Positions 31,414-42,109 of a stretch of 64,000 bases of DNA are shown one piece after another (the first letter of the stretch is position 1; each line of letters starts with the position of its first letter). The DNA is taken from NCBI RefSeq assembly GCF_040954835.1, contig NC_090709.1, forward strand, positions 40,714,975 to 40,778,974, given 5' to 3'. Made by a program: the position numbers and the translations under genes. Origin of the DNA: Lepisosteus oculatus. Lineage: Eukaryota; Chordata; Actinopteri; Semionotiformes; Lepisosteidae. The notes beneath the pieces were generated by a model, which was not told the DNA's origin, made no database searches, and saw nothing but the letters and a program-made list of their open reading frames with translations.

Positions 31414-34400
31414 GTGAGTGACCTCTGACCTCTGTCTCAACCTCGTTCCAGCACTCGGGCCGCAGGTATCGGTGTTGGGCGATACCCGGCGAATCCTGGA
31501 CACGACAGGCAAGGTTACAGGTGACTCCCTGGGCCCCAGTTTCTCTGGAAAAGAGGGAGAGGAGGAGGGAGGGGAGCTCTGTCTCCTGTGTATCTGTACA
31601 GACCCCCCTCCCCAGTGATATCCTTCTCTCTCAGGGGACTGGGCTCGCGGGGAGTAGCCTGAGGTTATTAACTACTTTCTAAAGCACAGCTGCTGCTGCT
31701 CGCCAGAACTCCACCTGCTTGGTTTTCTGTCCCCAGTGCTCTGTCCTCCTGAATCCGGCCTCATCAGGAAGTTCTACTTTGTGGACTCACCCCTGAACTG
31801 GACCGACGCTCAGAGACACTGCAGAGACAACTACACTGACCTGGCCTCCATCAACAGCACAGCAGACATGGACACAGTCCTCAACACCACTAACCTGCCC
31901 AATGTCGCAGCCTGGATAGGCCTGTACCGAGACTGCAGAGAGAGCTGGCGGTGGTCTGGCGGAGAGGTCGTGACCTTCACCCACTGGAGGAGTCGGCTCC
32001 CCTGCGCTGTTCTCAACGCAGCGGGATTCTGGGAGGAGAGAAACTGCAGTGAGGAGAACTACTTCATATGTGAGAGTCAAGGTGAGACAACACTCAATCT
32101 GAGAGTGAGTGCCGAGTTCAACTTTAGACAGGAATGAACAGGAAACAGGAAACGGTGGTGTGCAAAGCACTGTGGGATTTGTAGTCTCACAGCTGTACAC
32201 ACCGTCACTCCTGATCTTTGTCTTCGCAGGTGGGGGACAGCAGTACAGGCTGATCAGGGAAAACAAGACCTTCGCTGACGCCCAGAGACACTGCAGAGAG
32301 AGCTGCTCCGACCTGCCCCGGGTGGACAGTGTGGGAGAGTCCGAACAGATCAGGACGACGGCGCAGGGACACGCTGTCTGGATCGCTCTGCTCCAGGACG
32401 GCTGGGAGTGGTCTGACGGGAGGCGCTCTGGGTTTCGCAACTGGAGTCCTGGGGACCCCAATGGAGGAAAAGAACCCCAGTCCACTGAGATCTATTTACA
32501 GGATGGTGTATATAATAATAATAAAAGAGGTGGCTGGAACGATGCAGGTGGAACACATCCCAGCCCCTTCTTCTGCTACACTGGTGAGTCACAACCTGAC
32601 AGAGTGTCCCAGAGCCCCAGGCAGTAGCTCAGGGGGCTGAGTTTGTCTCAGGAGAATCCAGCTTGAGAGAACAGCAGCAGAGAGCTGTATCTCCCTCGTC
32701 TGACCTCAGTCTCCCAGCAGCAGCACAGAACTACATCAAGAGCCAATAATGAATTTAGAGACAGAACATCAAGTAAACGACAGTTTCAGAATGTACAGAA
32801 ATCTTATTTCTATCTATTTTATTTACAGCAACAAACTCCTCCGAGCAGTACCACTTCATACGCTATAAACTGTCATGGGTTGAAGCTCAGAAATACTGCC
32901 GGTACAATCACACAGACCTGGTCACTGTGTTCACTGAGGAGCAGCAGAGACAACTTCTCAACCTCACAAACACTGGTGATAAAGGAGGAGCCTGGATTGG
33001 TCTGTATAACAACACACAGAGAGTCCCGGGGTCTGGGGGAGCTGCAGGGAGCCCCTACACTCAAACCCAGGGGCGCGTCTGTGTGCTGATGGACTCTGAG
33101 GGAGGATGGGAAGAGAGAGACTGTCAGGAGAGAAACTACTTCATGTGTCTCAACAAGACAGGTAAGAGGACAGTCCATCACACCGGTGTCTCACTGACGT
33201 CTCTCTGCTCTGAATCAGAGACACACTTCACCACTGTTACTCAACACAGGTAAGAGGACAGTCCATCACACCAGTGTCTCACTGACGTCTCTCTGCTCTG
33301 AATCAGAGACACACCTCACCACTGTCACTCAACACAGGTAAGAGGACAGTCCATCACACCAGTGTCTCACTGACGTCTCTCTGCTCTGAATCAGAGACAC
33401 ACCTCACCACTGTCACTCAACACAGGTAAGAAGACAGTCCATCACTCCAGTATCTCACTGACATTTTGACTGATACATTGTCTTGTCTGCTCAGAGCGCA
33501 GTAACGTCACCCTGATTGAACTCAACCAGACCTGGACTGAAGCCCAGAGTCTCTGCAGACAGAATCACACAGAGCTGGTCAGTGTGAGGAACCAGAGTGA
33601 GAATGAGGAGGTTCAGAGGTCAGCGCGAGGTCACAGAGTGTGGATCGGCCTGTACAACGAGCCCTGGAAGTGGTCAGACCAGGGGGCGTCCAGCTTCAGG
33701 AACTGGGCAGGAGGGCAGCCTGGGTCAGCAGGTGGTCAGAGATGTGCGCAGGTGGACCTGCAGGGCAGCCCGAGAGGCAGATGGACAGAGACAGACTGCA
33801 GTGAGATCAGACCCTTCTTCTGTCACTGGGGTGAGGACGGCTCGTTTTCCACTTGGGTTCGTGTCTTGAAGGGAAATAATATCAGTCAGGAGACTCCTGG
33901 TGTAGAAACTGGCCAGGACAGCTCACAGACGCTGCACTAACATCAATCAGGAGAGTCCTGGTGTAGAAACTGGCCAGGACAGCTCACAGACGCTGCACTA
34001 ACATCAGTCAGGAGACTCCTGGTGTAGAAACTGGCCAGGACAGCTCACAGACGCTGCACTAACATCAGTCAGGAGACTCCTGGTGTAGAAACTGGAGAGG
34101 ACAGCTCACAGACGCTGCACTAACATCAGTCAGGAGACTCCTGGTGTAGAAACTGGAGAGGACAGCTCACAGACGCTGCACTAACATCAGTCAGGAGACT
34201 CCTGGTGTAGAAACTGATTGATCGGTCTGGGGTTAAGTGATTTAATGATTTTTGCTGGCATTGCCTATCTGATCTGAGCTGCGATCGACTGATTGAACTC
34301 AGACCTACTCGGCTGCCACGTCTCTGACAGTCTCTCCTGCTCTCTTGCAGACAGAAGAGAGCTCGTCCTGGTGAGAGAGGAGAAGTCCTGGGCTGAGGCC

Positions 34401-35473
34401 CTGGATCACTGTCAGACTCACCACACTGGCCTGGCGGATATCCAGTCACACCAGGAGCAGAGCTACGCTGCTGAAGAGGCCCAGTCTGCTGAGTCCAGCC
34501 TGGTCTGGCTGGGCCTGCGACAGAGTCGGGTCTTCGGGTTCTGGTTCTGGGTGAATGGACAACCGCTTAATTATCAGAACTGGGGTACAGGGGGAGACCA
34601 TCAGTGCACAACTAACAGCTACTGTGGAGCCCTGGACAGAGACAAAGGGGGGAACTGGACCAACCGTGACTGTGAGGAGAAGCTCAGCTTCATCTGCTAC
34701 AGAGGTACTGAGACTCCTTTACTGCCCCTGTCTGACTCTCAGAGTGAGTCCTGACTGTCACACACCAGCGACAGGCCCCTGTCTGACTCTCAGAGTGAGT
34801 CCTGACTGTCACACACCAGCGACACGCCCCTGTCTGACTCTCAGCGTGAGTCCTGACTGTCACACACCAGCGACACGCCTGTCTGACTCTCAGTGTGAGT
34901 CCTGACTGTCACACACCAGCGACACGCCCCTGTCTGATTCTCAGAGTGAGTCCTGACTGTCACACACCAGCGACACGCCCCTGTCTGACTCTCAGTGTGA
35001 GTCCTGACCGTCACACACCAGCGACACGCCCCTGTCTGACTCTCAGAGTGAGTCCTGACCGTCACACACCAGCGACACGCCCCTGTCTGACTCTCAGCGT
35101 GAGTCCTGACTGTCACACACCAGCGACACGCCCCTGTCTGACTCTCAGTGTGAGTCCTGACTGTCACACACCAGCGACACGCCCCTGTCTGACTCTCAGC
35201 GTGAGTCCTGACTGTCACACACCAGCGACACGCCCCTGTCTGACTCTCAGAGTGAGTCCTGACTGTCACACACCAGCGACACGCCCCTGTCTGACTCTCA
35301 GTGTGAGTCCTGACTGTCACACACCAGCGACACGCCCCTGTCTGACTCTCAGAGTGAGTCCTGACTGTCACACACCAGCGACACGCCCCTGTCTGACTCT
35401 CAGAGTGAGTCCTGACTGTCACACACCAGCGACACGCCCCTGTTTGACTCTCAGTGTGTCTCTTGTAGGGTGA
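31371..35473 (+). CDS. Secreted multi-C-type-lectin-domain protein (five CTLDs)
   Basis: Seven exons with matching GT-AG sites: 31371-31413, 31737-32081, 32230-32583, 32829-33161, 33495-33830, 34351-34704, 35469-35473. All introns are phase 1 and each CTLD is one exon. The joined frame is 589 codons plus stop. It starts with a signal peptide (MEREGLACLLLAVAVLC) and carries five tandem CTLDs; no membrane segment is visible, so secretion is inferred. The tandem arrangement and NHTDLVTV/WIGL motifs resemble fish proteins annotated as macrophage mannose receptor-like or CLEC20A-like. The last exon adds only one residue before TGA; alternatively exon 6 reads through its donor to a stop at 34754. 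An AATAAA lies at 36180. Ligand unknown. Introns carry 88-, 61- and 51-bp tandem repeats. Confidence 0.82.
31737..32081 (+). CDS. Lectin gene exon 2: CTLD1
   Basis: Encodes residues about 15-130. All four core cysteines are present: HCRDNYTDL (C1), LPCAVL (C2), RNCSEENYFIC (C3 and C4). WIGLY core motif present. No EPN/QPD or WND calcium-sugar motif is seen, so classical sugar binding is unlikely. Acceptor 'ttttctgtccccag', donor G|GTGAGA. Confidence 0.85.
32230..32583 (+). CDS. Lectin gene exon 3: CTLD2 lacking one disulfide
   Basis: Encodes residues about 130-248. C1 (QRHCRESC) and C4 (PFFCY) are present, but the inner pair C2/C3 is replaced (around STEIYLQDG and WNDAGGTHPS). It keeps a WND triplet and a DPN motif resembling the calcium site. 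It is the odd domain of the five. The frame is open and splice sites are good, so the exon looks functional. Confidence 0.82.
32829..33161 (+). CDS. Lectin gene exon 4: CTLD3
   Basis: Encodes residues about 248-359. Motifs: FIRYKLSWVEAQKYCR, NHTDLVTVFTEEQQ, AWIGLYNN, RVCVLMDSEGGWEERDC, YFMC. All four core cysteines are present; no EPN/QPD. It is the closest relative of the inverted fragment at 28430-28556. Its donor (CAG|GTAAGAGG) is the first of four near-identical copies at 88-bp spacing. Confidence 0.88.
33158..33432. repeat. 88-bp tandem repeat duplicating a splice donor
   Basis: Copies start at 33161, 33249, 33337 and 33425 at exactly 88-bp steps. Each carries CAG|GTAAGA(A/G)G followed by 'acagtccatcac'. 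The first is the true exon 4 donor; the others are intronic decoys. Confidence 0.9.
33495..33830 (+). CDS. Lectin gene exon 5: CTLD4
   Basis: Encodes residues about 359-471. Motifs: AQSLCRQNHTELVSV, VWIGLYNEPWKWSD, NWAGGQPGSAGGQRC, RWTETDCSE, PFFCHW. Four cysteines are present. A QPG stands where QPD/EPN would be, so calcium-dependent sugar binding is doubtful. Confidence 0.88.
33885..34215. repeat. 61-bp minisatellite in lectin intron 5
   Basis: Five to six copies of a 61-bp unit with 'agtcaggagactcctgg', 'gtagaaactggccagg' and 'cacagacgctgcac'. Nearly identical copies point to recent expansion. Confidence 0.95.
34351..34704 (+). CDS. Lectin gene exon 6: CTLD5
   Basis: Encodes residues about 471-588. 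Motifs: ELVLVREEKSWAEALDHC, HTGLADIQSHQEQ, VWLGLRQ, WFWVNGQPLNYQNW, NWTNRDCEEKLSFIC. It has two extra cysteines (HQCTTNSYCGAL) in the loop before C3. Donor G|GTACTG is weaker than the others, so read-through to a stop at 34754 is a real alternative. Confidence 0.85.
34728..35460. repeat. 51-bp minisatellite in lectin intron 6
   Basis: About 14 copies of a 51-bp unit with 'gtctgactctcagagtgag' and 'tcacacaccagcgacacg'. Divisible by 3, so long ORFs on both strands (to 242 codons) are artefacts. Confidence 0.95.
35469..35473 (+). CDS. Lectin gene candidate last exon (stop codon)
   Basis: Acceptor 'tgtgtctcttgtag' is followed by GGTGA. Joined in phase 1 to exon 6 it gives Gly then TGA. The remaining exon would be 3' UTR up to an AATAAA at 36180-36185. 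Confidence 0.4.
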
Positions 35474-36312
35474 ACAGTGTGAGTCCTGTCCGTCACACCA
35501 GCGAAATGCAGCTGCAGGATGGACACCATGCTTTTGACTGAGCAGATCTCTCCTCCTGCAAAACCACATTTCCCACTCACAGATGATGTCTGCGTCCTTT
35601 CACGTCTTGGCAAAGACTCACCAGATATCCAGCATTCTTCAGTCTTGATCTCTGTGCTTCTGTGCTGCATTTCTTACTATGAAAGTAAGGTACTGCTGTA
35701 AAACGTAAATTCATTTCTATTCACAACTTTAATTTAAACGACGCTGTACACAAGACGGGTTTATCCACAAGCACTACTTGTTAACTCTGCGTGCATCACG
35801 TTGGAACATCTCTGTGGTGAAATATCTGCTGCACAACCTCTACTTACCTGCTTGTCCATCCCAGGACATTAGTCATCACAGGGACTAGTGAGCAGGAAGG
35901 GCCGCCTCACCTCGCAGGTCATGGAATCGAACTGTGACTAACAGCATGGCGACTTACTTACTTACACAGTTCACATTTTTGTGCTCAATTCAGAATTTAT
36001 ACAAGCTTTACATTCAGTAAAAATGAATTTATTTTCTTACCAAGATTTAATAACTGAGAAATTGGGATCGCAGTAAAAATATATTAAAAACTTTGGGACT
36101 GATAATTAAATTTAAATATAAACTTAAATAGTATTTCCTATACTATTTGTTTTTAATTCAGGAGAAACAATACGTAGATAATAAATAATGATTTTGTCAT
36201 TGAACTTTTATCAGAAATTAAAGAGCTTTGCATCTTGATTGTGTTGTCTTTTCATTTCCCGAAACAAATGAAAGTTCACTGTTGGTTTGCAACACAAGTT
36301 ATTTTAGTGTAG
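35474..36312. other. Lectin 3' region, AT-rich
   Basis: Mostly AT-rich with no further ORF of interest. Contains AATAAA at 36180-36185, a plausible end for the lectin transcript. 36177-36312 recurs at 37343-37480. Confidence 0.4.
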
Positions 36313-38775
36313 CCACAGACCAGCACAGCGAGTAGATCCCAGAGCAGTCGCAGACCAGCACAGCGAGTAGATCCCATCGTAGTCACTGAACATCACCGTG
36401 AATAGATCCCAGCGTAATCACAGACATGCACAGCAAATAGATCACAGTGCAGACACAGACCAGCACAGTGAGTAGATCACAGTGCAGACACAGACCAGCA
36501 CAGTGAGTAGATCACAGTGCAGACACAGACCAGCACAGTGAGTAGATCACAGTGCAGACACAGACCAGCACAGTGAGTAGATCACAGTGCAGACACAGAC
36601 CAGCACAGTGAGTAGATCACAGTGCAGACACAGACCAGCACAGTGAGTAGATCACAGTGCAGACACAGACCAGCACAGTGAGTAGATCACAATGCAGACA
36701 CAGACCAGCACAGTGAGTAGATCCCAGAGTAATCATAGACCAGCATGGCGAATAGATCACAGTGCAGTCACAGAACAGCACAGCGAATAGATCCAAGTGG
36801 TCACAGACCAGCACAGCAAATAGATCCCATAGTAGTCACTGAACATCACCGTGAATAGATCCCATCGTAGTCACTGAACATCACCGTGAATAGATCCCAG
36901 CGTCATCACAGACATGCACAGCAAATAGATCGTAGTATAGCCACAGATCAGCACAGCAAATAGATTACAGTGCATACACAATCCAGAACAGCAAAAAGAG
37001 ATCACAGTGCAGTCACAGACCAACACAGTAAATAGATCCCAGTGCAGTCACAGACCAGCACAGCGAGTAGATCACAGTGCAGTCAAAGACCAGCCCGGCG
37101 AGTAGATCCCAGAGTAATCATAGACCAGCACGGTGAATAGATCCCAGTGCAGTCACAGACCAGCACAGCGAGTAGATCCCAGTGCAGTCACAGACCAGCA
37201 CAGCGAGTAGATCCCAGAGTAATCACAGACCAGCACAGCGAGTAGATCACAGTGCAGTCACAGAACAGCACAGCAAATAGATCCCAACATAGTCACAGAA
37301 AATCACAGTGAATAGATCCCATCGTAGTCACTGAACATCACCGTGATAATAAATAATCATTTTGTCATTGAACTTTTATCAGAAATTAAAGAGCTTTGCA
37401 TCTTGATTGTGTTGTCTTTTCATTTCCCGAAACAAATGAAGGTTCACTTTTGGTTTGCAACACAAGTTATTTTAGTGTAGTCACAGACCAGCACAGCGAG
37501 TAGATCCCAGAGTAGTCACAGACCAGCACAGCGAGTAGATCCCAGAGTAGTCACAGACCAGCACAGCGAGTAGATCCCAGAGTAGTCACAGACCAGCACA
37601 GCGAGTAGATCCCAGAGTAGTCACAGACCAGCACAGCGAGTAGATCCCAGAGTAGTCACAGACCAGCACAGCGAGTAGATCCCAGAGTAGTCACAGACCA
37701 GCACAGCGAGTAGATCCCAGAGTAGTCACAGACCAGCACAGCGAGTAGATCCCAGAGTAGTCACAGACCAGCACAGCGAGTAGATCACAGAGTAGTCACA
37801 GACCAGCACCGTGAGTAGATCCCAGAGTAGTCACAGACCAGCACAGCGAGTAGATCCCAGAGTAGTCACAGACCAGCACAGTGAGTAGATCCCAGAGTAG
37901 TCACAGACCAAGACAGTGAGTAGATCCCAGAGTAGTCACAGACCAGCACAGCCAATATATTCCAGTGTGGTCACAGACCAGCACAGTGAGTAGATCCCAG
38001 AGTAGTCACAGACCAAGACAGTGAGTAGATCCCAGAGAAGTCACAGACCAGCACAGCGAGTAGATCCCAGAGAAGTCACAGACCAGCACAGCTAATAGAT
38101 CCCAGTGTAGTCACAGACAAGCACAGCTAATAGATCCCTGTGTAATCACAGACTAGCACAGCAAATAGATCCCAGCATAGTCACTGAACATCACCGTGAA
38201 TAGATCCCAGTGTAATCACAGACATGCACAGCAAATAGATTGTAGTAGAGCCACAGACCAGAACAGCAAAAAGAGATCACAGTGCAGTCACAGACCAGCC
38301 CAGTGAGTAGATCCCAGTGCAGACACAGACCAGCCCAGTGAGTAGATCACAGTGCAGTCACAGACCAGCCCAGTGAGTAGATCACAGTGCAGACACAGAC
38401 CAGCCCAGTGAGTAGATCACAGTGCAGACACAGACCAGCACAGCGAGTAGATCACAGTGCAGTCACAGACCAGCACAGCGAGTAGATCACAGTGCAGTCA
38501 CTGAACATCACCATGAATAGATCCCATCGTAGTCACTGAACATCACTGTGAATAGATCCCAGTGTAATCACAGACATGGACAGCAAATAGATCGTAGTAT
38601 AGCCACAGATCAGCACAGCAAATAAATCCCAGTGCAGTCAAAGACCAGCACAGTGAGTATATCACAGTGCAGTCACAGACCAGCACAGTGAGTAGATCAC
38701 AGGGCAGTCACAGACCAACAAAGCTAATAGATCACAGGGCAGTCACAGGCCAGCACAGTGAATAAGCTTCAATCA
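36313..38775. repeat. 35-bp minisatellite with higher-order duplication
   Basis: About 70 copies of a 35-bp unit ('cacagaccagcacagcg', 'agtagatcccagagtag'), with variants. A non-satellite segment of about 135 bp (36177-36312) is repeated inside the array at 37343-37480, showing a duplication step of about 1.17 kb. 37490-37800 is the most homogeneous stretch. Confidence 0.92.
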
Positions 38776-39004
38776 CAGAGGACCACGAGCACCTCAGATT
38801 ATTCAATCTCCTCAAACATCCACACACAGTCCTCCGTACACCTCCGATCTTCCTCATGAGCAGCGCTCTCAAGACACCAGCCTTGACTTACCAGGTCCAC
38901 AACTCTCACCTCCCTCGGATCTTCTTGGGATTCTCCCAGGCTTTCCCAGATCCCTGGCCACATCGTCCTCTCCATAGGGACACAACTACCATCTCCACCA
39001 TCTG
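38776..39004. other. Single-copy interval, possible retroposon fragment
   Basis: A frame at 38856-39000 is open (for example THLPRIFLGFSQAF-like text) but no family is recognised. Confidence 0.25.
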
Positions 39005-39960
39005 CAGCGTCCAGTGTGTGAACGTCAGGACCTGTGGGCGTCGTGTCCAGTGGGCTGCTGTCTTATCAAGGCTGTAGTGTCCAGTGTGTGAACGTCAGGA
39101 CCTGAGGGCGTCGTGTCCAGTGGGCTGCTGTCTAATCGAGGCAGTAGTGTCCAGTGTGTGAACGTCAGGACCTGTGGGCGTCGTGTCCAGTGGGCTGCTG
39201 TCTTATCGAGGCTGTAGTGTCCAGTCCAGTGTGTGAACGTCAGGACCTGTGGGTGTCGTGTCCAGTGGGCTGCTGTCTTATCGAGGCTGTAGTGTCCAGT
39301 CCAGTGTGTGAACGTCAGGACCTGTGGGCGTCGTGTCCAGTGGGCTGCTGTCTTATCAAGGCTGTAGTGTCCAGTGTGTGAACGTCAGGACCTGTGGGCG
39401 TCGTGTCCAGTGGGCTGCTGTCTTATCGAGGCTGTAGTGTCCAGTGTGTGAATGTCAGGACCTGTGGGCGTCGTGTCCAGTGGGCTGCTGTCTTATCGAG
39501 GCTGTAGTGTCCAGTCCAGTGTGTGAGCGTCAGGACCTGTGGGCGTCGTGTCCAGTGGGCTGCTGTCTTATCGAGGCTGTAGTGTCCAGTGTGTGAACGT
39601 CAGGACCTGAGGGCGTCGTGTCCAGTGGGCTGCTGTCTTATCGAGGCTGTAGTGTCCAGTCCAGTGTGTGAACGTCAGGACCTGTGGGCGTCGTGTCCAG
39701 TGGGCTGCTGTCTTATCGAGGCTGTAGTGTCCAGTCCAGTGTGTGAACGTCAGGACCTGTGGGCGTCGTGTCCAGTGGGCTGCTGTCTTATCGAGGCTGT
39801 AGTGTCCAGTGTGTGAACGTCAGGACCTGTGGGCGTCGTGTCCAGTGGGCTGCTGTCTTATCGAGGCTGTAGTGTCCAGTCCAGTGTGTGAACGTCAGGA
39901 CCTGTGGGCGTCGTGTCCAGTGGGCTGCTGTCTTATCGAGGCTGTACAGTCCAGTGTGAA
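39005..39960. repeat. 70/75-bp minisatellite
   Basis: About 13 copies of a 70-bp unit ('gtgaacgtcaggacctgtg', 'cgtcgtgtccagtggg', 'cttatcgaggctgtag'). Some copies carry an extra 'gtcca', giving 75 bp. Confidence 0.95.
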
Positions 39961-40129
39961 CGACAGGACCTTTAAAAGCGATGTCCCCGGAGTCTCTGTC
40001 CTGTGGCGGCCCATTCCTGAGCTGTCCACGGAGCTGCTCCTGCTGCTTGGACGTCGTGACCGTCTGTGTCCATCGTCTCCTCCGTCCACAGCCGGCTGCT
40101 CTCGCTGCGTTTCTCCGTGTTGTTGCTGA

Positions 40130-40680
40130 ACGCGGAAATTTCTGACTCAGCAAAGTCCGCCCTTGACCTCTTAAACCCGGACAAACGTTTTCGTGGCGCG
40201 TTGAGACCTCAGGGGAGGTCCCTCCGCCATCTTTTATTAGTTCTCTAGAATTTTTTTTAAGCCGCGGGTAAAAAGCGAAACGACACGTCGTCTTTTTTCC
40301 GCTTCGGAAACGTTCCTCTCCTACAGCTCCGCTCCCGCCCCTTCCCGCCACCGGCGACACTTCCTGTTTCCGGGGAGGAGCCGGGAAGTGCGTGCGCGCG
40401 CGACCCCGCGGGGCGGGTTTTGAATTCGGGCGGCCGTTAGAGCTGCGCGCTCCCGGAGGACCGACCCGCCTCAGACACCTTCAGCCGCAAACCCCCCGTC
40501 CCCGCATCGGCCTCAGGCCGCAAACTCCGGTCCCGGGCTGGAAACAGCCGCCTTTACCGCGGTTTATCCTTAGTTTTGAGTTCCCTTCGGTCCTCCGACT
40601 CCGTTTGGGCTTCGCCATCAACAGCCGCTACACTACCGCCGCCTGACGGCGAAGCGTCTCTTTCGTGAACGGTTACTGGT
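40130..40680. promoter_or_regulatory. CpG-rich promoter of an unassigned gene
   Basis: Very CpG-dense sequence with ETS-like 'acttcctgtttccgggg' near 40360, 'gccgggaagtgcg' near 40380, a YY1-like 'cgccatctttt' near 40226, GC boxes and 'ttttgaattcgggcgg' near 40418. Coding frames of 60-190 codons exist on both strands, but none is recognised. Either strand could carry the gene's first exon. Confidence 0.5.
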
Positions 40681-40718
40681 CAGTTTGCATAATGTCCTTC
40701 CCGACAGCCTTGGCGGAC

Positions 40719-40741
40719 GGTGCATTCTGGGACATGTAGTT
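40719..40741 (-). promoter_or_regulatory. ZNF143-type site
   Basis: The minus strand reads 'aactacatgtcccagaatgc', matching the ACTACAnnTCCCAGnATGC consensus. It lies on the shoulder of the CpG-rich region and suggests a housekeeping-type promoter. Confidence 0.6.
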
Positions 40742-40959
40742 TTTATTCGTGTCCCCGCTACGCTTTGGAACTACATTCCAGTTATTGAGCCCGCTGGGGA
40801 TATCAACATAATCCGATAACACTGTATGGGTATGGTATGCAGACAGACATCAGATAAGCTCAGTGACTACAGATCACAAAATCCTAAATGGACAAAATAC
40901 ACTACCAGAACATCGGATCAGAGTAAGAGACAGCAGAGAGAAACAGATCTTGACGAAGT

Positions 40960-41320
40960 ACAGGCTCAGTGACCACAGCCTGGACACACACACTGGACAC
41001 AGGCAGACCTGGCTATCCAGAGAGGACAGCCAGTGACCACAGCCTGGACACAAACACTGGACACAGACAGACCTGGATGTCCAGAGATGACAGGCTCAGT
41101 TACCACAGCCTGGACACAGACACTGGACACAGGCAGATCTGGCTGTCCAGCCTTGACACAGGCACTGGACACAGGCAGACCTGGCTGTCCAGAGAGGACA
41201 GGCTCAGAGTGACCACAGCCTGGACACAGGCACTGGACACAGGCAGACCTGGCTGTCCAGAGAGGACAGGCTCAGAGTGACCACAGCCTGGACACAGACA
41301 CTGGACACAGGCAGACCTGG
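40960..41320. repeat. 68-bp minisatellite, locus 1
   Basis: About five copies of a unit with 'gaccacagcctggacac', 'actggacacaggcagac' and 'gtccagagaggacaggct'. Its plus-strand frame ([19 protein letters not shown]) looks like a fragment of a C-terminal region seen in fish non-LTR retrotransposon ORFs. Also at 49890-50800 and 62135-62200. Confidence 0.85.
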
Positions 41321-41321
41321 C

Positions 41322-41400
41322 TGTCCAGAGAAGAGACGGCTGAGCAGCTTGTTCCCCACCCCCACCACCCTCTGTGTACAGAAGAGCCTCCTGTCCTGAC
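41322..41400 (-). repeat. Partial 121-bp repeat unit, inverted copy
   Basis: Reverse complement of part of the 121-bp unit found at 42335-42770, directly joined to the 68-bp array. The same pairing occurs again at 62110-62200. Confidence 0.75.
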
Positions 41401-41760
41401 CTTATCATGATTTCTCGATATTATTATTATTGTTATTTCTGATCTCTATATTGATATGGATTGCGTCACACACAGTCTTGCGAGACCAAGCCGCCTGTAA
41501 GAGGGGTCGGCCTGAAAACCGGATGGTTTTAGTTGTAGAATCCCATCTTTACCGTTTGAAAATGACGCAAGCTGAAGGTTGTGCCGTTTCCAGCCGCACG
41601 GGCACGGACCCGCGATCGCGCAGAATAAAGGCGACTAACGCCTGCGCTCCCGTCCAGAGCCGCCGGTGACGGCCGCAGGTACAGCAGGCCCGCTCAAAAC
41701 AATTCAAAACGAGAAGACGACGAGGGGAAAAAAAAGTCCAAATAATAAAACAAAAAAAAA
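41401..41760. other. Upstream of atp6v1g2, no gene recognised
   Basis: Mixed-composition DNA becoming CpG-rich toward the right. ORFs up to 81 codons lack recognisable domains. Confidence 0.4.
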
Positions 41761-41764
41761 AAGA

Positions 41765-42027
41765 CACCGACCGGCGCCGGGCGAGTGACGTCACAGGAGA
41801 CGCGCGTCACCCGCGTTCGGGAGGCGAGGCGGATCAAAGCGGCGCCGCCACCGCAGAGTGGCGTCACCGGGCCGCGGGCACGCGCGGGCGGCCGGGCTTG
41901 CGCGCTCACGCTCGCCGGTGCCGCAGAGGCAGAGAGAGAGAGAGACAGACGGGAAAGCGCTCAGCGGCGATAAACAGGACCACCATCCTCCTCCTCCTCC
42001 TCATCCTCGGAGCAGGACCCGGGCGCG
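41765..42027 (+). promoter_or_regulatory. CpG-rich promoter and 5' UTR of atp6v1g2
   Basis: Contains a full cAMP-response element TGACGTCA at about 41786-41793 and a related 'ggcgtcaccg' near 41862, in a CpG-dense segment. No TATA box is seen. The ATG at 42028 is preceded by 'cgggcgcg', a good context. Confidence 0.6.
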
Positions 42028-42109
42028 ATGGCGAGCCAGTCGCAGGGCATCCAGCAGCTCCTGCAGGCGGAGAAGCGGGCGGCCGAAAAGGTGGCCGAGG
42101 CGCGAAAGC
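42028..42109 (+). CDS. atp6v1g2: atp6v1g2 exon 1
   Basis: Residues 1-27 plus one base, ending AAAGC|GTAAGC. It carries the conserved N-terminal helix that contacts the E subunit. Confidence 0.92.

Noticed and set aside
36313-39960. CRISPR-like regular repeats
   Set aside because: Units are contiguous without unique spacers, and the DNA is eukaryotic; these are minisatellites.
39788-40360. 190-codon minus-strand ORF in the CpG-rich promoter
   Set aside because: Its C-terminal third is 70-bp minisatellite and the rest has no recognised domain; another frame in the same place is equally coding-like.
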